64,000 nt of DNA from contig NC_030381.2 in the NCBI RefSeq assembly GCF_001625215.2, forward strand, positions 53,989,214 through 54,053,213, in the 5' to 3' direction. Position numbers and translations under genes: made by a program. How positions within the stretch are numbered: position 1 is the first letter of the stretch; each line of letters starts with the position of its first letter. The stretch comes from Daucus carota subsp. sativus. Lineage: Eukaryota > Streptophyta > Magnoliopsida > Apiales > Apiaceae. The notes below the pieces were generated by a model, which saw only the letters and a list, made by a program, of their open reading frames with translations, searched no databases and was not told the origin of the DNA. Below are positions 24,801 to 35,213 of the stretch, in pieces.

Positions 24801-27180
24801 ATCATCAACAATCAATCTTACGAGAATGATAGCGGAACAAGCAGGGGAGATGGCTGCGTAACTGACTCTCATGATGAAGATGGTTCGAGCTGTTCTTCCA
24901 GCAACAATGCATCGGGATCTTTTTCTTCACACTGGACATCGATGATGAAAGATGAGAAGGGAAGGGAGGAGTTGGAGCTCTCTGACAGCCCTCGAAAGCT
25001 TTGTGTTAAAGAAAAACAAGCTTACAAGATTGAGAAGTTGGATGTTGAGATCATGAAGCAGAAGTTCGCGAAGCTGTTGCTTGGTGATGATATTACAGGA
25101 GGACGAAAGGGCGTTTCCAGTGCTTTAGCATTGTCCAAGGCCATAACAAATCTTGCAGGTATGTAGTACTACTTTTTACTAGGAGAGTATGAAGTAATAT
25201 ACGCTTAATTTTTTTAAACTGTTGCAAACGAGTCCATCTAAAACTTCAGAATCCCTCGAACTTGAGACCTCCGCCAAACCTAGCTCTGATATCATGTTAG
25301 ATAACCAGTCCATCTAAAACTTTAAGGTGTTATATCAATAGAAACATGAGATGAATATTTAAATTTGCAGCATTGGTTTTCGGAGAGCTATGGAAACTGG
25401 AACCTTTGTCTGAGGAGAGGAAGAAAAAGTGGCGACAAGAAATGGACTGGATACTATCGCCTACTAACTATATGATCGAGCTGGTTCCAGCTAAACAACA
25501 TAGCATCAATGGCCAGACCATGGAGGTATATATATCTTGTATCGGAATAGCTATGAGCTAAAATACCATGTCGGACTAATAACTCTCTTGAAATTATAAG
25601 GTGTTAGTAGAAGCCACCAAATAGATCGTATAAACACTTACATATTGTCACTGAAGCAGATAATGACACCTAAGGCTCGAGCTGACATCCATATGAATCT
25701 TCCAGCACTTCAGAAGTTGGACTCCATGCTCATTGTAAGGTGTCTCCAGCCTATCATCAGAATAACCTGGAGTAAACCTTAACTAATTTTAAGCATATTG
25801 AATTCACAGGAAACGTTGGATTCTATGGTTGGCACTGAATTTTGGTACGTAGAAGGGGGTAGCCGAGCAGAAGGAAGGAGCAATAGTTCTAGGCAAAGCA
25901 ATAGATGGTGGCTTCCGTCACCAAAAGTACCTGCAGCAGGGCTATCAGATACTGAAAGGAAGAAATTGCTAAATCAGGGTAAAGTAGTTCATCAAGTTTT
26001 CAAGGCTGCAAAATCCATTAATAAAAATGTCTTGCTCGAGATGTCTGTTCCTGATTTTATACGGGAGGCACTTCCTAAGGCAAGCAATCAATACTTGAAT
26101 TACTATGTCAACGAAAAATTCAGTGTCAAGGATGAGTTTTGATTACTGTGTACTTTTTCTTTGCAGTCGGGAAAGGCAAACCTTGGGGAAGATCTTTACA
26201 GTAACATGACTGCAGAATCACCCACGGTAGAAGAGGTGCTTCATGCCCTCAATTTAAAATCTGAACATAGAGCCCTTGAAGTGATTAACAGGTTGGAGGC
26301 AGCAGCACTTGCATGGAAACATAGAATGTTAGAAAAACGCAACTATGAATCTCCAATTCATACATCATTGTCTTTTCTAAAGGATTCAGAATCTGATATG
26401 GATAAAATGGAATACTTGTTAAACCAGACTGAAAGTCTTGTCCAGGAAATTAAAGCCAGATTCCCAAAACTTCCCCAATCGTTCCTGGATGTCACAAAAA
26501 TCCAATATGGCAAGGTATGTACAGTTTCATTTATATCGCACAAGAAACAACCTCAATGTCAGAAATATCACTTCTTGATGTTCAGTGTTTTCATTCTTCC
26601 ATAGTAGTAGTCAGCTATTGAATGATCAGATGCCCTAATAATTCAGCTTAATGTGTTTACATGCTTACAGGATGTTGGTCAGGCAATCCTAGAGGCTTAT
26701 TCTCGGGTTCTTGCAAACTTAGCATTCAGCATACTCAGTAGGATAGGAGATGTTCTGCAGGAAGAAGTTTTAAGTAATCCAAATTCCCCTGCTGCAACAT
26801 TTAACTTTCCTGGAGTAAACCATGTCAATCAAAGAATGCCGAGTCAGCATGTGAGACACTTTCTCATTAATCAAATGAATATTGTAGATGGCCGGTTTCG
26901 CGAGCCCAACACTGTCAAGTATAGCAAATATGAGTCCTGGGACGATAAACACAAAAGAATGGCAAGTCAGCATGTGAGACACTCTCTCATTGATCAAATG
27001 AATATTGTAGATGGCCGGTTTCGCGAGCCCAACACTGTCAAGTATAGCAAATACGAGTCCTGGGACGATAAACACAAAACAAGTTTAGTGACAGGCACAC
27101 CTGGCCAGAGCAGAGTATGGTGCTTAGGCAGAGAGGCATGTGGCAGTCTTTCAACGCTTTCCCCCGAAAGTTCCCCCTGA
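21804..27180 (+). CDS. ROPGEF: Rho of plants guanine nucleotide exchange factor (PRONE domain)
   Basis: The PRONE domain catalyses GDP-GTP exchange on ROP GTPases at the plasma membrane and couples receptor kinases to polar growth. Seven exons (21804-21879, 24769-25158, 25371-25525, 25660-25734, 25810-26079, 26167-26514, 26671-27180) join in frame to 607 residues. The first exon encodes [15 protein letters not shown], matching the RRLACCTRD start of one RopGEF subgroup. Residues 40-100 are an acidic Ser-rich variable N-terminus. PRONE runs from about 116 to 475 ([88 protein letters not shown]). The tail ends in [13 protein letters not shown], typical of the family. Intron 26080-26166 begins with GC, not GT. 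A 41-residue segment of the tail (494-534) is repeated at 535-575. Two further in-frame ATGs lie within the first four codons. The exact paralogue number is not assignable by eye. Confidence 0.93.
22045..22217. mobile_element. Truncated Stowaway MITE in ROPGEF intron 1
   Basis: The left end CTCCCTCCGTCCCTCCCATT is intact. The body (GGGACGCCCC, AAAGTGTAAAGAAATGG) matches the reverse complement of the complete element at 30560-30840. The right inverted repeat is missing. Confidence 0.7.
23962..24188. mobile_element. MITE with GGCCCCGTTTG / CAAACGGCCCC ends in ROPGEF intron 1
   Basis: The 227-bp element has short inverted ends and an interior rich in AGAAGC/GCTTCT that can fold on itself. It is homologous, in reverse orientation, to the element at 39285-40020; the two share GAATGCTAGCTTCTCT and AACTTATTTACTT blocks in the same order. 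No clear long target duplication was seen here. Confidence 0.65.
25225..25345 (-). mobile_element. Fragment of a TRIM-like LTR retrotransposon in ROPGEF intron 2
   Basis: Read on the minus strand, the sequence AGTTTTAGATGGACT...TATCTAACA is followed by TGATATCAGAGC, close to the TGGTATCAGAGC primer-binding site complementary to initiator tRNA-Met. A second AGTTTTAGATGGACTCG follows about 70 bases later. An LTR end, primer-binding site and second LTR piece so close together suggest a miniature LTR element remnant. Family assignment is inference. Confidence 0.5.
26080..26166 (+). other. GC-AG intron in ROPGEF
   Basis: The exon ends CTTCCTAAG and the intron begins GCAAGC; the acceptor is TTTGCAG. 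The reading frame (LPK then SGKANLGED) is continuous only with this junction and matches the conserved PRONE sequence, so the GC donor is required. No GT donor nearby preserves the frame. Confidence 0.85.
26836..27081 (+). repeat. In-frame 123-bp tandem duplication in the last ROPGEF exon
   Basis: Units 26836-26958 and 26959-27081 differ at only a few positions. They encode two 41-residue copies containing [16 protein letters not shown] / [11 protein letters not shown] and [11 protein letters not shown] single copy of this segment is what other RopGEF tails carry. Confidence 0.95.
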
Positions 27181-27851
27181 TGCCGCACTCATATATGTTG
27201 TAAATACACATTATTACAAGAGGTGGTTTAGGAAGTCACCAAATATGGCGTAGCAGAATTTTCAGTATAAACAGAGGGACAGATCTCATGACCCTCTAGC
27301 TCTAGGTAAGAACGTGTTTTGTGAACATTTAATAGTTAAAGAATTTACTTAATATTCAATATTCATATAATCTTTTAGATTTTTAACACGCTGGGATATT
27401 TCATGGAATAGCCTTTGAGATATACTGAAACATCTCTATATTAATGGTGCACCTTATTACCGTCTCCAAAAGTAAGACATAAGACATACAGGCATACACA
27501 ACTTGATTTGGTTAGTTAGTATGTAATAATTCAGGCACAAGCTGATACCAAATTAGCAAAGTTTAATCTGCATGCATGGAATTTCAATATATAAATAAGT
27601 TCAAGACAGAGGGACGCGTTAAGGGTGAGTACCTGTAGCACTACTAAAGCAAAGTGATAGTAATGGATTCATTTACATGATAAAAAGGTAGCAACATGCT
27701 GAAACTATGTATTAGTCATCTGATTGCACAGCAAAAATGTACACTGTCAATTCCAAAATCCACGGATCTGACATGGAACTTGTATGTTCATTGTCAATGG
27801 AGACGAGTAGTGAACTGACCTTCCCTTGGACATATAGCCTTCAAGGGAAAA
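27181..27851. other. Convergent 3' regions of ROPGEF and the alpha/beta hydrolase
   Basis: This 671-bp gap between two stop codons should hold both 3' UTRs and polyadenylation regions. No ORF or repeat of note was found. Confidence 0.6.
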
Positions 27852-30407
27852 CTAGTATGTTGGTGTAGCATGGCGAGCAACGAAAGACTCCACAAGTGGG
27901 TTTACAAGCTGTGGTGCTTCATCCTTCATAATACAAAATGAAGAGAAAGGATTTACAAGATGTGGTGTTTCATCCATCATAATACAAAATGAAGAGAAAC
28001 AAATTATAACGGTGATTTCCTGACGCCCTTCGGATAAGTTGAGGAAGAGATGAAGTGGGAATAATAAAGTTCTTATGAGTTAATTTCTGATGCTAAATGT
28101 TATCATACTCATAGGGATTCCTGCGACATGACAGTCTAATGCCATTAAAAAAAAATCTTCACCGACCATTTGCTTGGCCAAGTTATTAACCATATTTTAA
28201 AGCAATAATGTAATGAACTAACAATTACATTAGATGATGATATAAAATAGAAAAGCTAAATGACGTCCATGTGTGCGGTTGCTTGTGGGGATCGGGAAGG
28301 GGGAATTCATGTGTGAGATAGAACAAGAGATAGAAACCTGAGGGCAGTGGCCAACATTAGGTAGAACAACAAAATCTTCGACAGTATCAAAATCTCCATA
28401 GGCTCTTCCAAGTTGGATTGGTTCCCATGGATCTTTGTCACCCCATGCAACCAGAACAGGACACTACAAAAAGGAGAGAAGGGAAAGAAGAGACATACTT
28501 TGTCAACTGCAAGAAATACATTACATTTTGAAGTGCAACAGAACTACAATATGGATGTGTCGAATTGAGATATAACCTTCACTTGAGGCAGGAGCTCCTC
28601 AGGAAGAGGGCCATCTGAATAACAGATGAACTCGAGAAAAACGTCCACAGCACCTGGCTCAAGTCCAGGAAGAAGTATGGCCTGGACTAATTCGTCTGTC
28701 ACTTGAGAAGTGTCATGGTAACACTGGAAAACGAGAGGTTTCAGTTTTTACTAGTTCTATTATGCAATCTTTGAATGATAGCTGCTTCACTGCAATCTAT
28801 ATCTTTCTTATCATGGCAGTTGACATTCAAATTCAAAAGATTAAAGCATTTATCCGGTGTTAACAATACCTGGCAAAGGATATTCTTCACAGAATCTGGG
28901 GTGGCAACAGATTTGAAGAAGTATTTTCCCAATGCAGTATTTCTGACCACACATAACAAAAACCTTTGAATGGTGAGCATAAAAAACCTAACACCAGCCG
29001 GTGATCAACTATAGTTTGTAGCATACCTTAGGAGATTCTGAAATGCTCGAATCAGAGGCCTTCCAAACCATGGCTGCTTAGTTATATGAAGCATTCGAAG
29101 AGATATATTAAGCAGGAGAATGCCTTTACAGATCCGTGGCTCCATAATCGCTGCTTGAAGGCCAACAAGTCCTACACACAATCAATTAAAATTCTCAAAT
29201 CTGATTTTACATGTGTGAGCTAAAACAGTACAACAACAATAAAAATAACATTCAGAGTGAGGAGCGTCTGCTTTTACTTAAAATAAAATTGCTTAAATAT
29301 AGTTATATTCAGATTTGCACAATCATGGAAGGTTAATCACCTCCGATAGAATTGCATATGAAGAATGCTTCATCTTTAACCACATCAGTGCAAAAATCAT
29401 TCAATTGTGCACCCCATGTCTCAAAGGTATAGAACGGGTCACTTCCAAAATCACTAGGATTGGGTTTCTCTGAATACCCATAACCAATAAGATCAATTGC
29501 ATATACTCTCTGTGACTGTGCAAGAACCGGTATATTTTTCCTCCAGTGATCACTGTTAGAAAACAAAGTAAATACCGAGTGGAAACAGCTCTAATCCTTA
29601 TGCTTGTATAAGGGAAAAAAAGAAGCTAAATGGTTAATAATCCCTTTTAAGTCTAGAATTAGTGTAGCTCAATTATCAGTCCAAGCGTCCCTAAATTTAC
29701 AAAACCTCATGGCAACATATATACAAAGAAACGTGTAATGGTGATCGGCACATTCATATATTAATATTTTAAAGAGGCAAATGTGAGTGTTTTAAACCTG
29801 TTTGCTCCAAACCCGTGAACTAAAACCAATGCTGGTCCACTGCTCCCAGCACACTGATAGCGAATCGAATAACCCTTCCATTTCCAAATACTAGAACCAT
29901 ACAAAAATAAGTTATACACCCACCAAAAACACAAACAAATTAAACCCTTAAATTAGTATTAAAACATAGCAATTCACATTAAACATTCTGTTAAACCAAC
30001 AATCTCAATCTCAAACTCGAAAACCATAACATTCTTAAACTATTCTCGCACTACTACAAAAGTGTAATAATACTGACTCACTAACACATAATTAAGTCGA
30101 GGTGCACGCAAACTGACCCGAACACGGAATATAACCAAAAAAAAAAAGGCAAAGAGAGGGTGTACCAAGTCTTAACTTCAACATGGGCAGGAGTGTTTTT
30201 CTCTTTAGTAGAATCAACATCTGCAACAGAACACCTCAACCTAAAATTTGCTTCACACCCATCAACAATTCTTGGCCTCACAACATTTCTTGACTTTCTA
30301 AAAACATGGGTTTTATCAAAAGATGTTGAAAATGAAATCTTTCTTACAAATCTTTGAGGGAGTTCAGGCAGTGACACACTTGGGTTACTTGTACTTGCCA
30401 TATACAT
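27852..30407 (-). CDS. CLD1: Chloroplast alpha/beta hydrolase, chlorophyll dephytylase-like
   Basis: It probably hydrolyses the phytol ester of chlorophyll during turnover in the chloroplast, by resemblance to the CLD1 clade. Eight minus-strand exons, 5' to 3': 30407-30166, 29890-29798, 29552-29341, 29171-29027, 28942-28870, 28723-28577, 28463-28338 and 27923-27852. They give 369 residues from the first ATG, or 367 from the second (30401; numbering below uses the latter). Residues 1-60 are Ser/Arg-rich and poor in acids, as in a transit peptide. The fold then shows the oxyanion motif HGFG (104-107), Ser178 in CNSIGG, likely acid Asp313 in WGDKDPW, and His341 in GHCPQ. The usual first Gly of G-X-S-X-G is Cys176, which I believe is a clade feature. 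All introns are GT-AG. Other alpha/beta hydrolases (pheophytinase, related paralogues) are possible, but IMEPRICKGILLLN and FFKSVATPDSVKNILCQ favour this clade. Confidence 0.82.
27901..28004 (-). repeat. CLD1: 51-bp tandem duplication spanning the last splice acceptor of the hydrolase gene
   Basis: Two copies of about 51 bp (from TTTACAAG to GAAGAGAAA) lie side by side. The proximal copy carries the acceptor TATGAAG/GATGAAGC used by exon 8. The distal copy reads TATGATGGATGAAAC and lacks the AG, so it cannot substitute. Confidence 0.85.
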
Positions 30408-30559
30408 ATATGCTGTCGTATGTAAGAACTGGGAAGTGGGGAGGTTCTTGAAGGAGAGTTCGGACAGCCACAAGAAGCAAGAAGTGAGCACCACTTCACT
30501 AGAACTTGCCACGTAGTCTACTTTTTCTTTTCCTTCTCTTTTTTTAAGAATGTTAGATA

Positions 30560-30840
30560 CTCCCTCCGTCCCAACCATTTCTTTACACTTTCCTTTTTGG
30601 GATGTCCCATCCAATTTTTTACATTTCAAAACTTACCAAAAATAGTCAATAGGTCCCACCACTTCCTCACCTTTTCTTCCTTTTCACACTACTTTTTACT
30701 CCACTATCTTCTTTTTATACATTAAAAATCAATGAGTCCCACCACTTCACCCACTTTTCTTTCTCTTTTTCACTACTTTATATATATTTCTTAACCTCCG
30801 TACCCAACCCATTTGATAAGAAATGGGAGGGACGGAGGAG
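30560..30840. mobile_element. Stowaway MITE in the promoter of the hydrolase gene, 281 bp
   Basis: CTCCCTCCGTCCCAACCATT at the left and GGGAGGGACGGAGGAG at the right are bordered by TA (30558-30559 and 30841-30842). Its right end lies 433 bp and its left end 153 bp upstream of the hydrolase start codon. It must therefore contain or adjoin the core promoter or 5' UTR. It is the same family as the truncated copy at 22045. Confidence 0.9.
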
Positions 30841-30842
30841 TA

Positions 30843-31483
30843 AAAATTATTAGGATAAGATTGAGTCAAATATACTAGGAAATGAAGAAAGAAGTATAAA
30901 TAATCTTTGTTAAATAAATGTTCTGATATTGAAGAATTTGAGGGGGTTTGAAAACTATAATTTCTTAATCTAAGTTGTAAATATAATTCTTTTGAAAGAT
31001 ATGTTATTTTCTTAAACTTTTGTAAATATATAAATTTGCAGCTACGGGATGCTAACAAAAGTAACATTATTTTACTTTTTGAAAAGAATTACATCAAAAT
31101 TTATTTTGCCGCAAATGCTATAAAAAATAATGAATCCGATTTCTTTTAATTGAATTTCTTTATTTCGTAAATATTTTTAAAAATTAATAAAATTCCAAAA
31201 AGATTATATTTTAAATACTTATTCGAATTTATAATATTTAATAATAATTATTTTATATAATTATAATGTCATTTAAATGTCATATTTCAGAACAAATTTT
31301 ATATCACTTTTAATAAAAGTCCATGAAAATGAAAATTTTATTAGGAATGAAGTTTTAGTATTAACACTGTATTAATTTCTCTTTGCGGATGATTATCCGA
31401 GTATTCCCGTCCACCAATAATTTATTAATTAATTTGGTGAATTACATTTTTTTATTATATTTTATTTTGGAATTATAAGTTAA
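30843..31483. other. AT-rich spacer
   Basis: No gene, no recognisable repeat ends and no long coding frame were found. The Helitron begins at its right border. Confidence 0.6.
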
Positions 31484-31539
31484 CTAGTGAAAAAAGCCGC
31501 GCTTCGCGGCGGCGTTATAAATTTTGATACGAATTAATA

Positions 31540-32015
31540 TTATAATAATATAAAAATTATTTTGAGTCATCTTCGCGTTAAACATATGACTAATAAAAAT
31601 ATATTATAATTAGTATAAAAATTTGTTTAAGTGGCCATCCTGTCAAACACAATACTAATAATTAAATAGTTCGAACTGCCCTCCCGTCAAAGACAGTATT
31701 AATCCATAATTATTATTTTTACGATAAAATTAAATATTATAATTTAGTTCAAAATTAGTTTGAGCCGCATTCTTGTCAAACACAATACTTATAACAAAAC
31801 ATTATAATTTATATATTAGTTTGAGTCGCCTCACTATCAAACACAATACTAATAAAAATTATTCTAATTATGATAAAATTAAAGATTATAATTGGATAAA
31901 AATTATTTTAGCCACTTTCCCGTCAAACATAATACTAATAGAAAAAAATATTATTATTTAGATAAAAATTAGTTTGAGCCGCCTCCCGTGGCCGTCAAAC
32001 ACAATACTAATTAAG
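31540..32015. repeat. Degenerate tandem array inside the Helitron, about seven units
   Basis: Units of roughly 60-80 bp share a core resembling TTTGAGCCGCC...CGTCAAACACAATACTAATA separated by AT-rich sequence. Cores are visible near 31561, 31629, 31672, 31759, 31822, 31908 and 31971. They are non-coding. Subterminal tandem repeats are common in non-autonomous Helitrons. Confidence 0.8.
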
Positions 32016-32179
32016 AATCAATAATAAAATCAATGTATGATTCCTATTTATATATCCTATTTTATTTGTTAATTATTTTTATTTTATGATTTTTATTTAT
32101 TAGTCAAAAATTATTATTCTTTTATGGTTCTAATTTTTTTGCTATTAGTTTATTTTAATAATTATTATCTTTACAATCC

Positions 32180-33290
32180 TTTATTTTCTATTCGAAATTT
32201 AAGAAAATTATAAGACTAAATCGAAATAAAAATTGTACATATTACCTTGCAAATCTTAAATATAAATTGTATTTTATCTATAATTGTTAGTTTAAATAAA
32301 TATAATCCTATTCCTTTTAGTATTTTTAAATTAAAAAAATTGTATTATCTTTGGAATCCAAAAAGAAAAGGATTGTATTAACTCTTGAAATCCTTGAACC
32401 TGATTTTTTAAATTATAATTACATTTTCTATCCGAAATTTAAGAAAATTATAAGAAAAGAATTTTATTATTTTTAGAATCCAATAAAAAAAGAATTGATT
32501 TACCTTTAAGACCCTTGAACTTGAATTTTTGAATTATAATATTATTTTCTATTCGAAATTCAATAAAATTATAAGATTGAATCGAACTATTATCGAGATC
32601 GGTTGTAAGTTCATGCATACTATTTGAATGAGGTTGCGAAGATTTCATGATAAAGATGTTATCTTCTTGATTATTATGGAAGCACGTGATGAGTTTAGCG
32701 CTACGAATCTGTTTAAACAATTTGAGATTTCGGAAGATGCTGATTTTTATTTTTTTAGATATATAATTTGGAAGGAACTAATAAAATAAGATTATAAATT
32801 TTATAACTTTTGAAAATAAGAATTATATTTTTTAATTATATGTTCTATAATTGTTAACAGTGTCCCATTCTTCTCGTTAACACTCCTTTCCAATCCAGCG
32901 AGACTATAAAAAATTGATTCGATAGCTCTAAAAATATCAGAACAAAAGATAATAGACAAATAAGATACATGCAGTGCCAAACTTAAAAAACTAACTTTCA
33001 TTAATGAGATTAATCAAAAGAGACTTCGAAGATTCTTTTTAAATCTAGGCGAATAAAAATAAAAAAATTAGATAATAAAAGATAAATTTCTACGATCTTA
33101 GTCGTGTTGTCTTGTAACTTTTAACAAAAAAAACCGAATTCTTCTTCTCTTTAAACTCATATACCTTTTATACACTTTAGAACCTGATAAGAAAAGAATT
33201 GTATTGAGTTTAGAATCTTTGAACCTGAATTTTTTAATTATAATTATATTTTCTGTCCAAAATTTAAAAAGATTTATAAGGCTGCAATTA
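32180..33290. repeat. Second dispersed direct-repeat set in the Helitron
   Basis: Copies of a block around TCTATTCGAAATTTAAGAAAATTATAAG, often preceded by CTTGAACCTGAATTTTT, occur near 32188, 32427, 32548 and 33252. A fifth diverged copy lies near 35253. They are non-coding and AT-rich. Confidence 0.7.
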
Positions 33291-33528
33291 TATTATGACT
33301 TGCTCAGACGGCTGCTATTATTTACTATATTATTTTATTGTAATTGTAATATCTTTCCCCGGATCAGTCTCAACTCTCGAAGGATCGAATCGCAAGAACA
33401 TCTAGTAACGCATGTTTAAATTTGTACCAAGACCATGGAAATTGTATAGAAGATTTTGTTTAAAATTTCAAGTAAAATCAACAAACATGGTGGAAATAAG
33501 AATTGTACTTCTTGAATAATTTGTATAT

Positions 33529-34565
33529 GGGTGTTCATCTATGCACACCCTAAAGTTATTTATGCACACCCTCTATTATTTTTGGACTAACTTGCCCTCA
33601 ATTTTTTAAGAGTGTTGTGTTTTTCTATTTACTAAATTTATTATCTTTCTTAATGTTTATGCACACCCTAAAGCTATTTATGTATGCTAGTTAGTCAAGC
33701 TTGTTAGTAATTTTGAGGTGCTCTGCCATTGTTTAGTATAGTTGGTACCCTTTCTGATAGAAACATGGTCAGCAACTCTTTGATTATAGCTCATTCCAGA
33801 ATATTGCAACATTTTGGATGATGAATACAGTTGCAGTCACATATTCTCTCTGGGATTCCAAAAAACCTTCAGCTTATGGAACTTGTCTTGAGCATTTTTC
33901 TGACAAGTGCTTTGCGTTTGTGTAGAAATTTAACATTTGCTTAAATTTCTGATATTGATGGACTGTATGAGTTTTTTGTAGTCATATTTTTACTTTGTTG
34001 GTTTCCAGAGATTTTTGAGTGTCTAGATATGAAATAGATAATTGAAATCAAACTTAGGTTATAACAGAACTAGCTGAGATGTGATGAATGATTCTGGTCG
34101 CGGATAAATTGTTGTTCAGATTTTATAATTAGCAGGGTAATGATATAGAAACATTACTTACCGCAAACAAAAGGAGTGATGCAGAAGGGAGAGTAACTGG
34201 TGTTCTGTGCTTTTTGCATGTTGCTAGACCAGAACTTCAGTATGCGATGCAAGTCCAGAAAAAATCGAAACAAGTTGCAGCAAATTATCATAGCCATTTT
34301 CTAAGAACTATTTTTTCAAAGATGCACTGTAATTTATCTTTTGACAAGACAAATCCACCTAAAGCAAGTACTGCAAATCACTTGAAGCATATGATATAAA
34401 GAATGATTTTTTTTGGTGCTATTTATGTAACTATGAATATTAAGAAAGATAATAAATTGAGTAAATAAAAAAACACAACACTGTTAAAAGAATTGAGGGT
34501 GAGTCAGTCCAAAAATAATAGAGGGTGTGCATAAATAACTTTAGGGTGTGCATAAATCAGCACCC
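33529..34565. mobile_element. Mutator-like element (Pack-MULE type), 1037 bp
   Basis: Long terminal inverted repeats of about 120 bp (GGGTGTTCATCTATGCACAC on the left, the complement of GTGTGCATAAATCAGCACCC on the right) flank a unique interior. A perfect 9-bp target duplication TTTGTATAT (33520-33528 and 34566-34574) is diagnostic for Mutator-like elements. It carries no transposase. The interior contains a phytochrome-derived segment (34136-34290). Confidence 0.9.
34136..34290 (+). pseudogene. Captured phytochrome gene fragment (second PAS region)
   Basis: The frame starting GGT AAT GAT reads about 50 residues with TLLTANKRSDAEGRVTGVL, CFLHVARPELQYAMQVQ and KQVAAN. These match the end of the second PAS domain of phytochromes, where family members show A(L/F)LxANKR, the VTGVLCFL strand, PELQxAxxVQ and EQAA. 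It most resembles the PHYC type from memory. The match ends abruptly after AAN, and no chromophore or kinase module is present. A stop-free frame continues only to 34399. It lies inside the MULE and is surely not a working photoreceptor. Confidence 0.8.
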
Positions 34566-34667
34566 TTTGTATATTAATGTATCAATGAAAAATAAAAATT
34601 GCTTACCTTTATGACTCTTATTTGAATCCAATAAGAAATAGAATTGTATTATCTTTAGAATTATATT

Positions 34668-35213
34668 GGGTTTAATATCAAACTGCCCACCCATTTCATC
34701 AAAAAATCTCACCTGACCCACCCAAAAAATTTCGGACTCATGTAAGCCACTATAAACAAAATATATATCATCACTATTCATAGCTCTTTACTTAAACATT
34801 TATAAAAAATCAACCGTTCGTTCTTTTACTACAAAACCACTTCGAGTACTTTGATAAAAGTCCCTAGTATTTATGAAAATAATTTGGGAATTCTTAAAGT
34901 AACATAGCTAGGATGATCATATAACTATATCTATAACTATATATATATTTTAACTACATGGCTATGTTGCTTTAAAAATTCCCAAATTATTTTAATAAAT
35001 ATCAGAGACTATTATGAAAGTACTCAAAGTGGTTTTGTTGTAAAAAAATAAACGGTTAATTTTTTTATAAATAATTAAGTAAATAGGAATGAATAATGAA
35101 GTGGGTAAAATGATATATATTTGGTTTATAGTGGCTTAAATGAGTCCGAAATTTTTTGGGTGGGTGAAGTGAGATTTTTTGACAAAATGGGTGGCTAGTT
35201 TGATATAAAACCC
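34668..35213. mobile_element. Palindromic MULE-type MITE, 546 bp
   Basis: The ends GGGTTTAATATCAAACTGCC and the complement of GGCTAGTTTGATATAAAACCC are inverted repeats that extend most of the way to the centre. The flanks carry a 10-bp identical sequence GAATTATATT (34658-34667 and 35214-35223), fitting a 9-10-bp Mutator-type duplication. It is non-coding. Confidence 0.88.

Noticed and set aside
26770..27188. Minus-strand open frames opposite the last ROPGEF exon
   Set aside because: Antisense of a conserved exon; their internal repetition only reflects the sense-strand duplication.
30081..30629. 182-codon minus-strand frame starting inside the Stowaway MITE
   Set aside because: Its first part is MITE and 5' flank and its last part is intron 1 of the hydrolase gene. 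Only the portion from 30407 to 30166 fits the protein family.
31540..32015. CRISPR-like repeat array
   Set aside because: The units are degenerate, AT-rich and of irregular spacing inside a plant Helitron. CRISPR arrays are not expected in nuclear plant DNA.
34214..34399. Intact small photoreceptor-like gene
   Set aside because: Only part of one PAS domain is present, there is no start context, and it lies between Mutator-type inverted repeats. It is a captured fragment.
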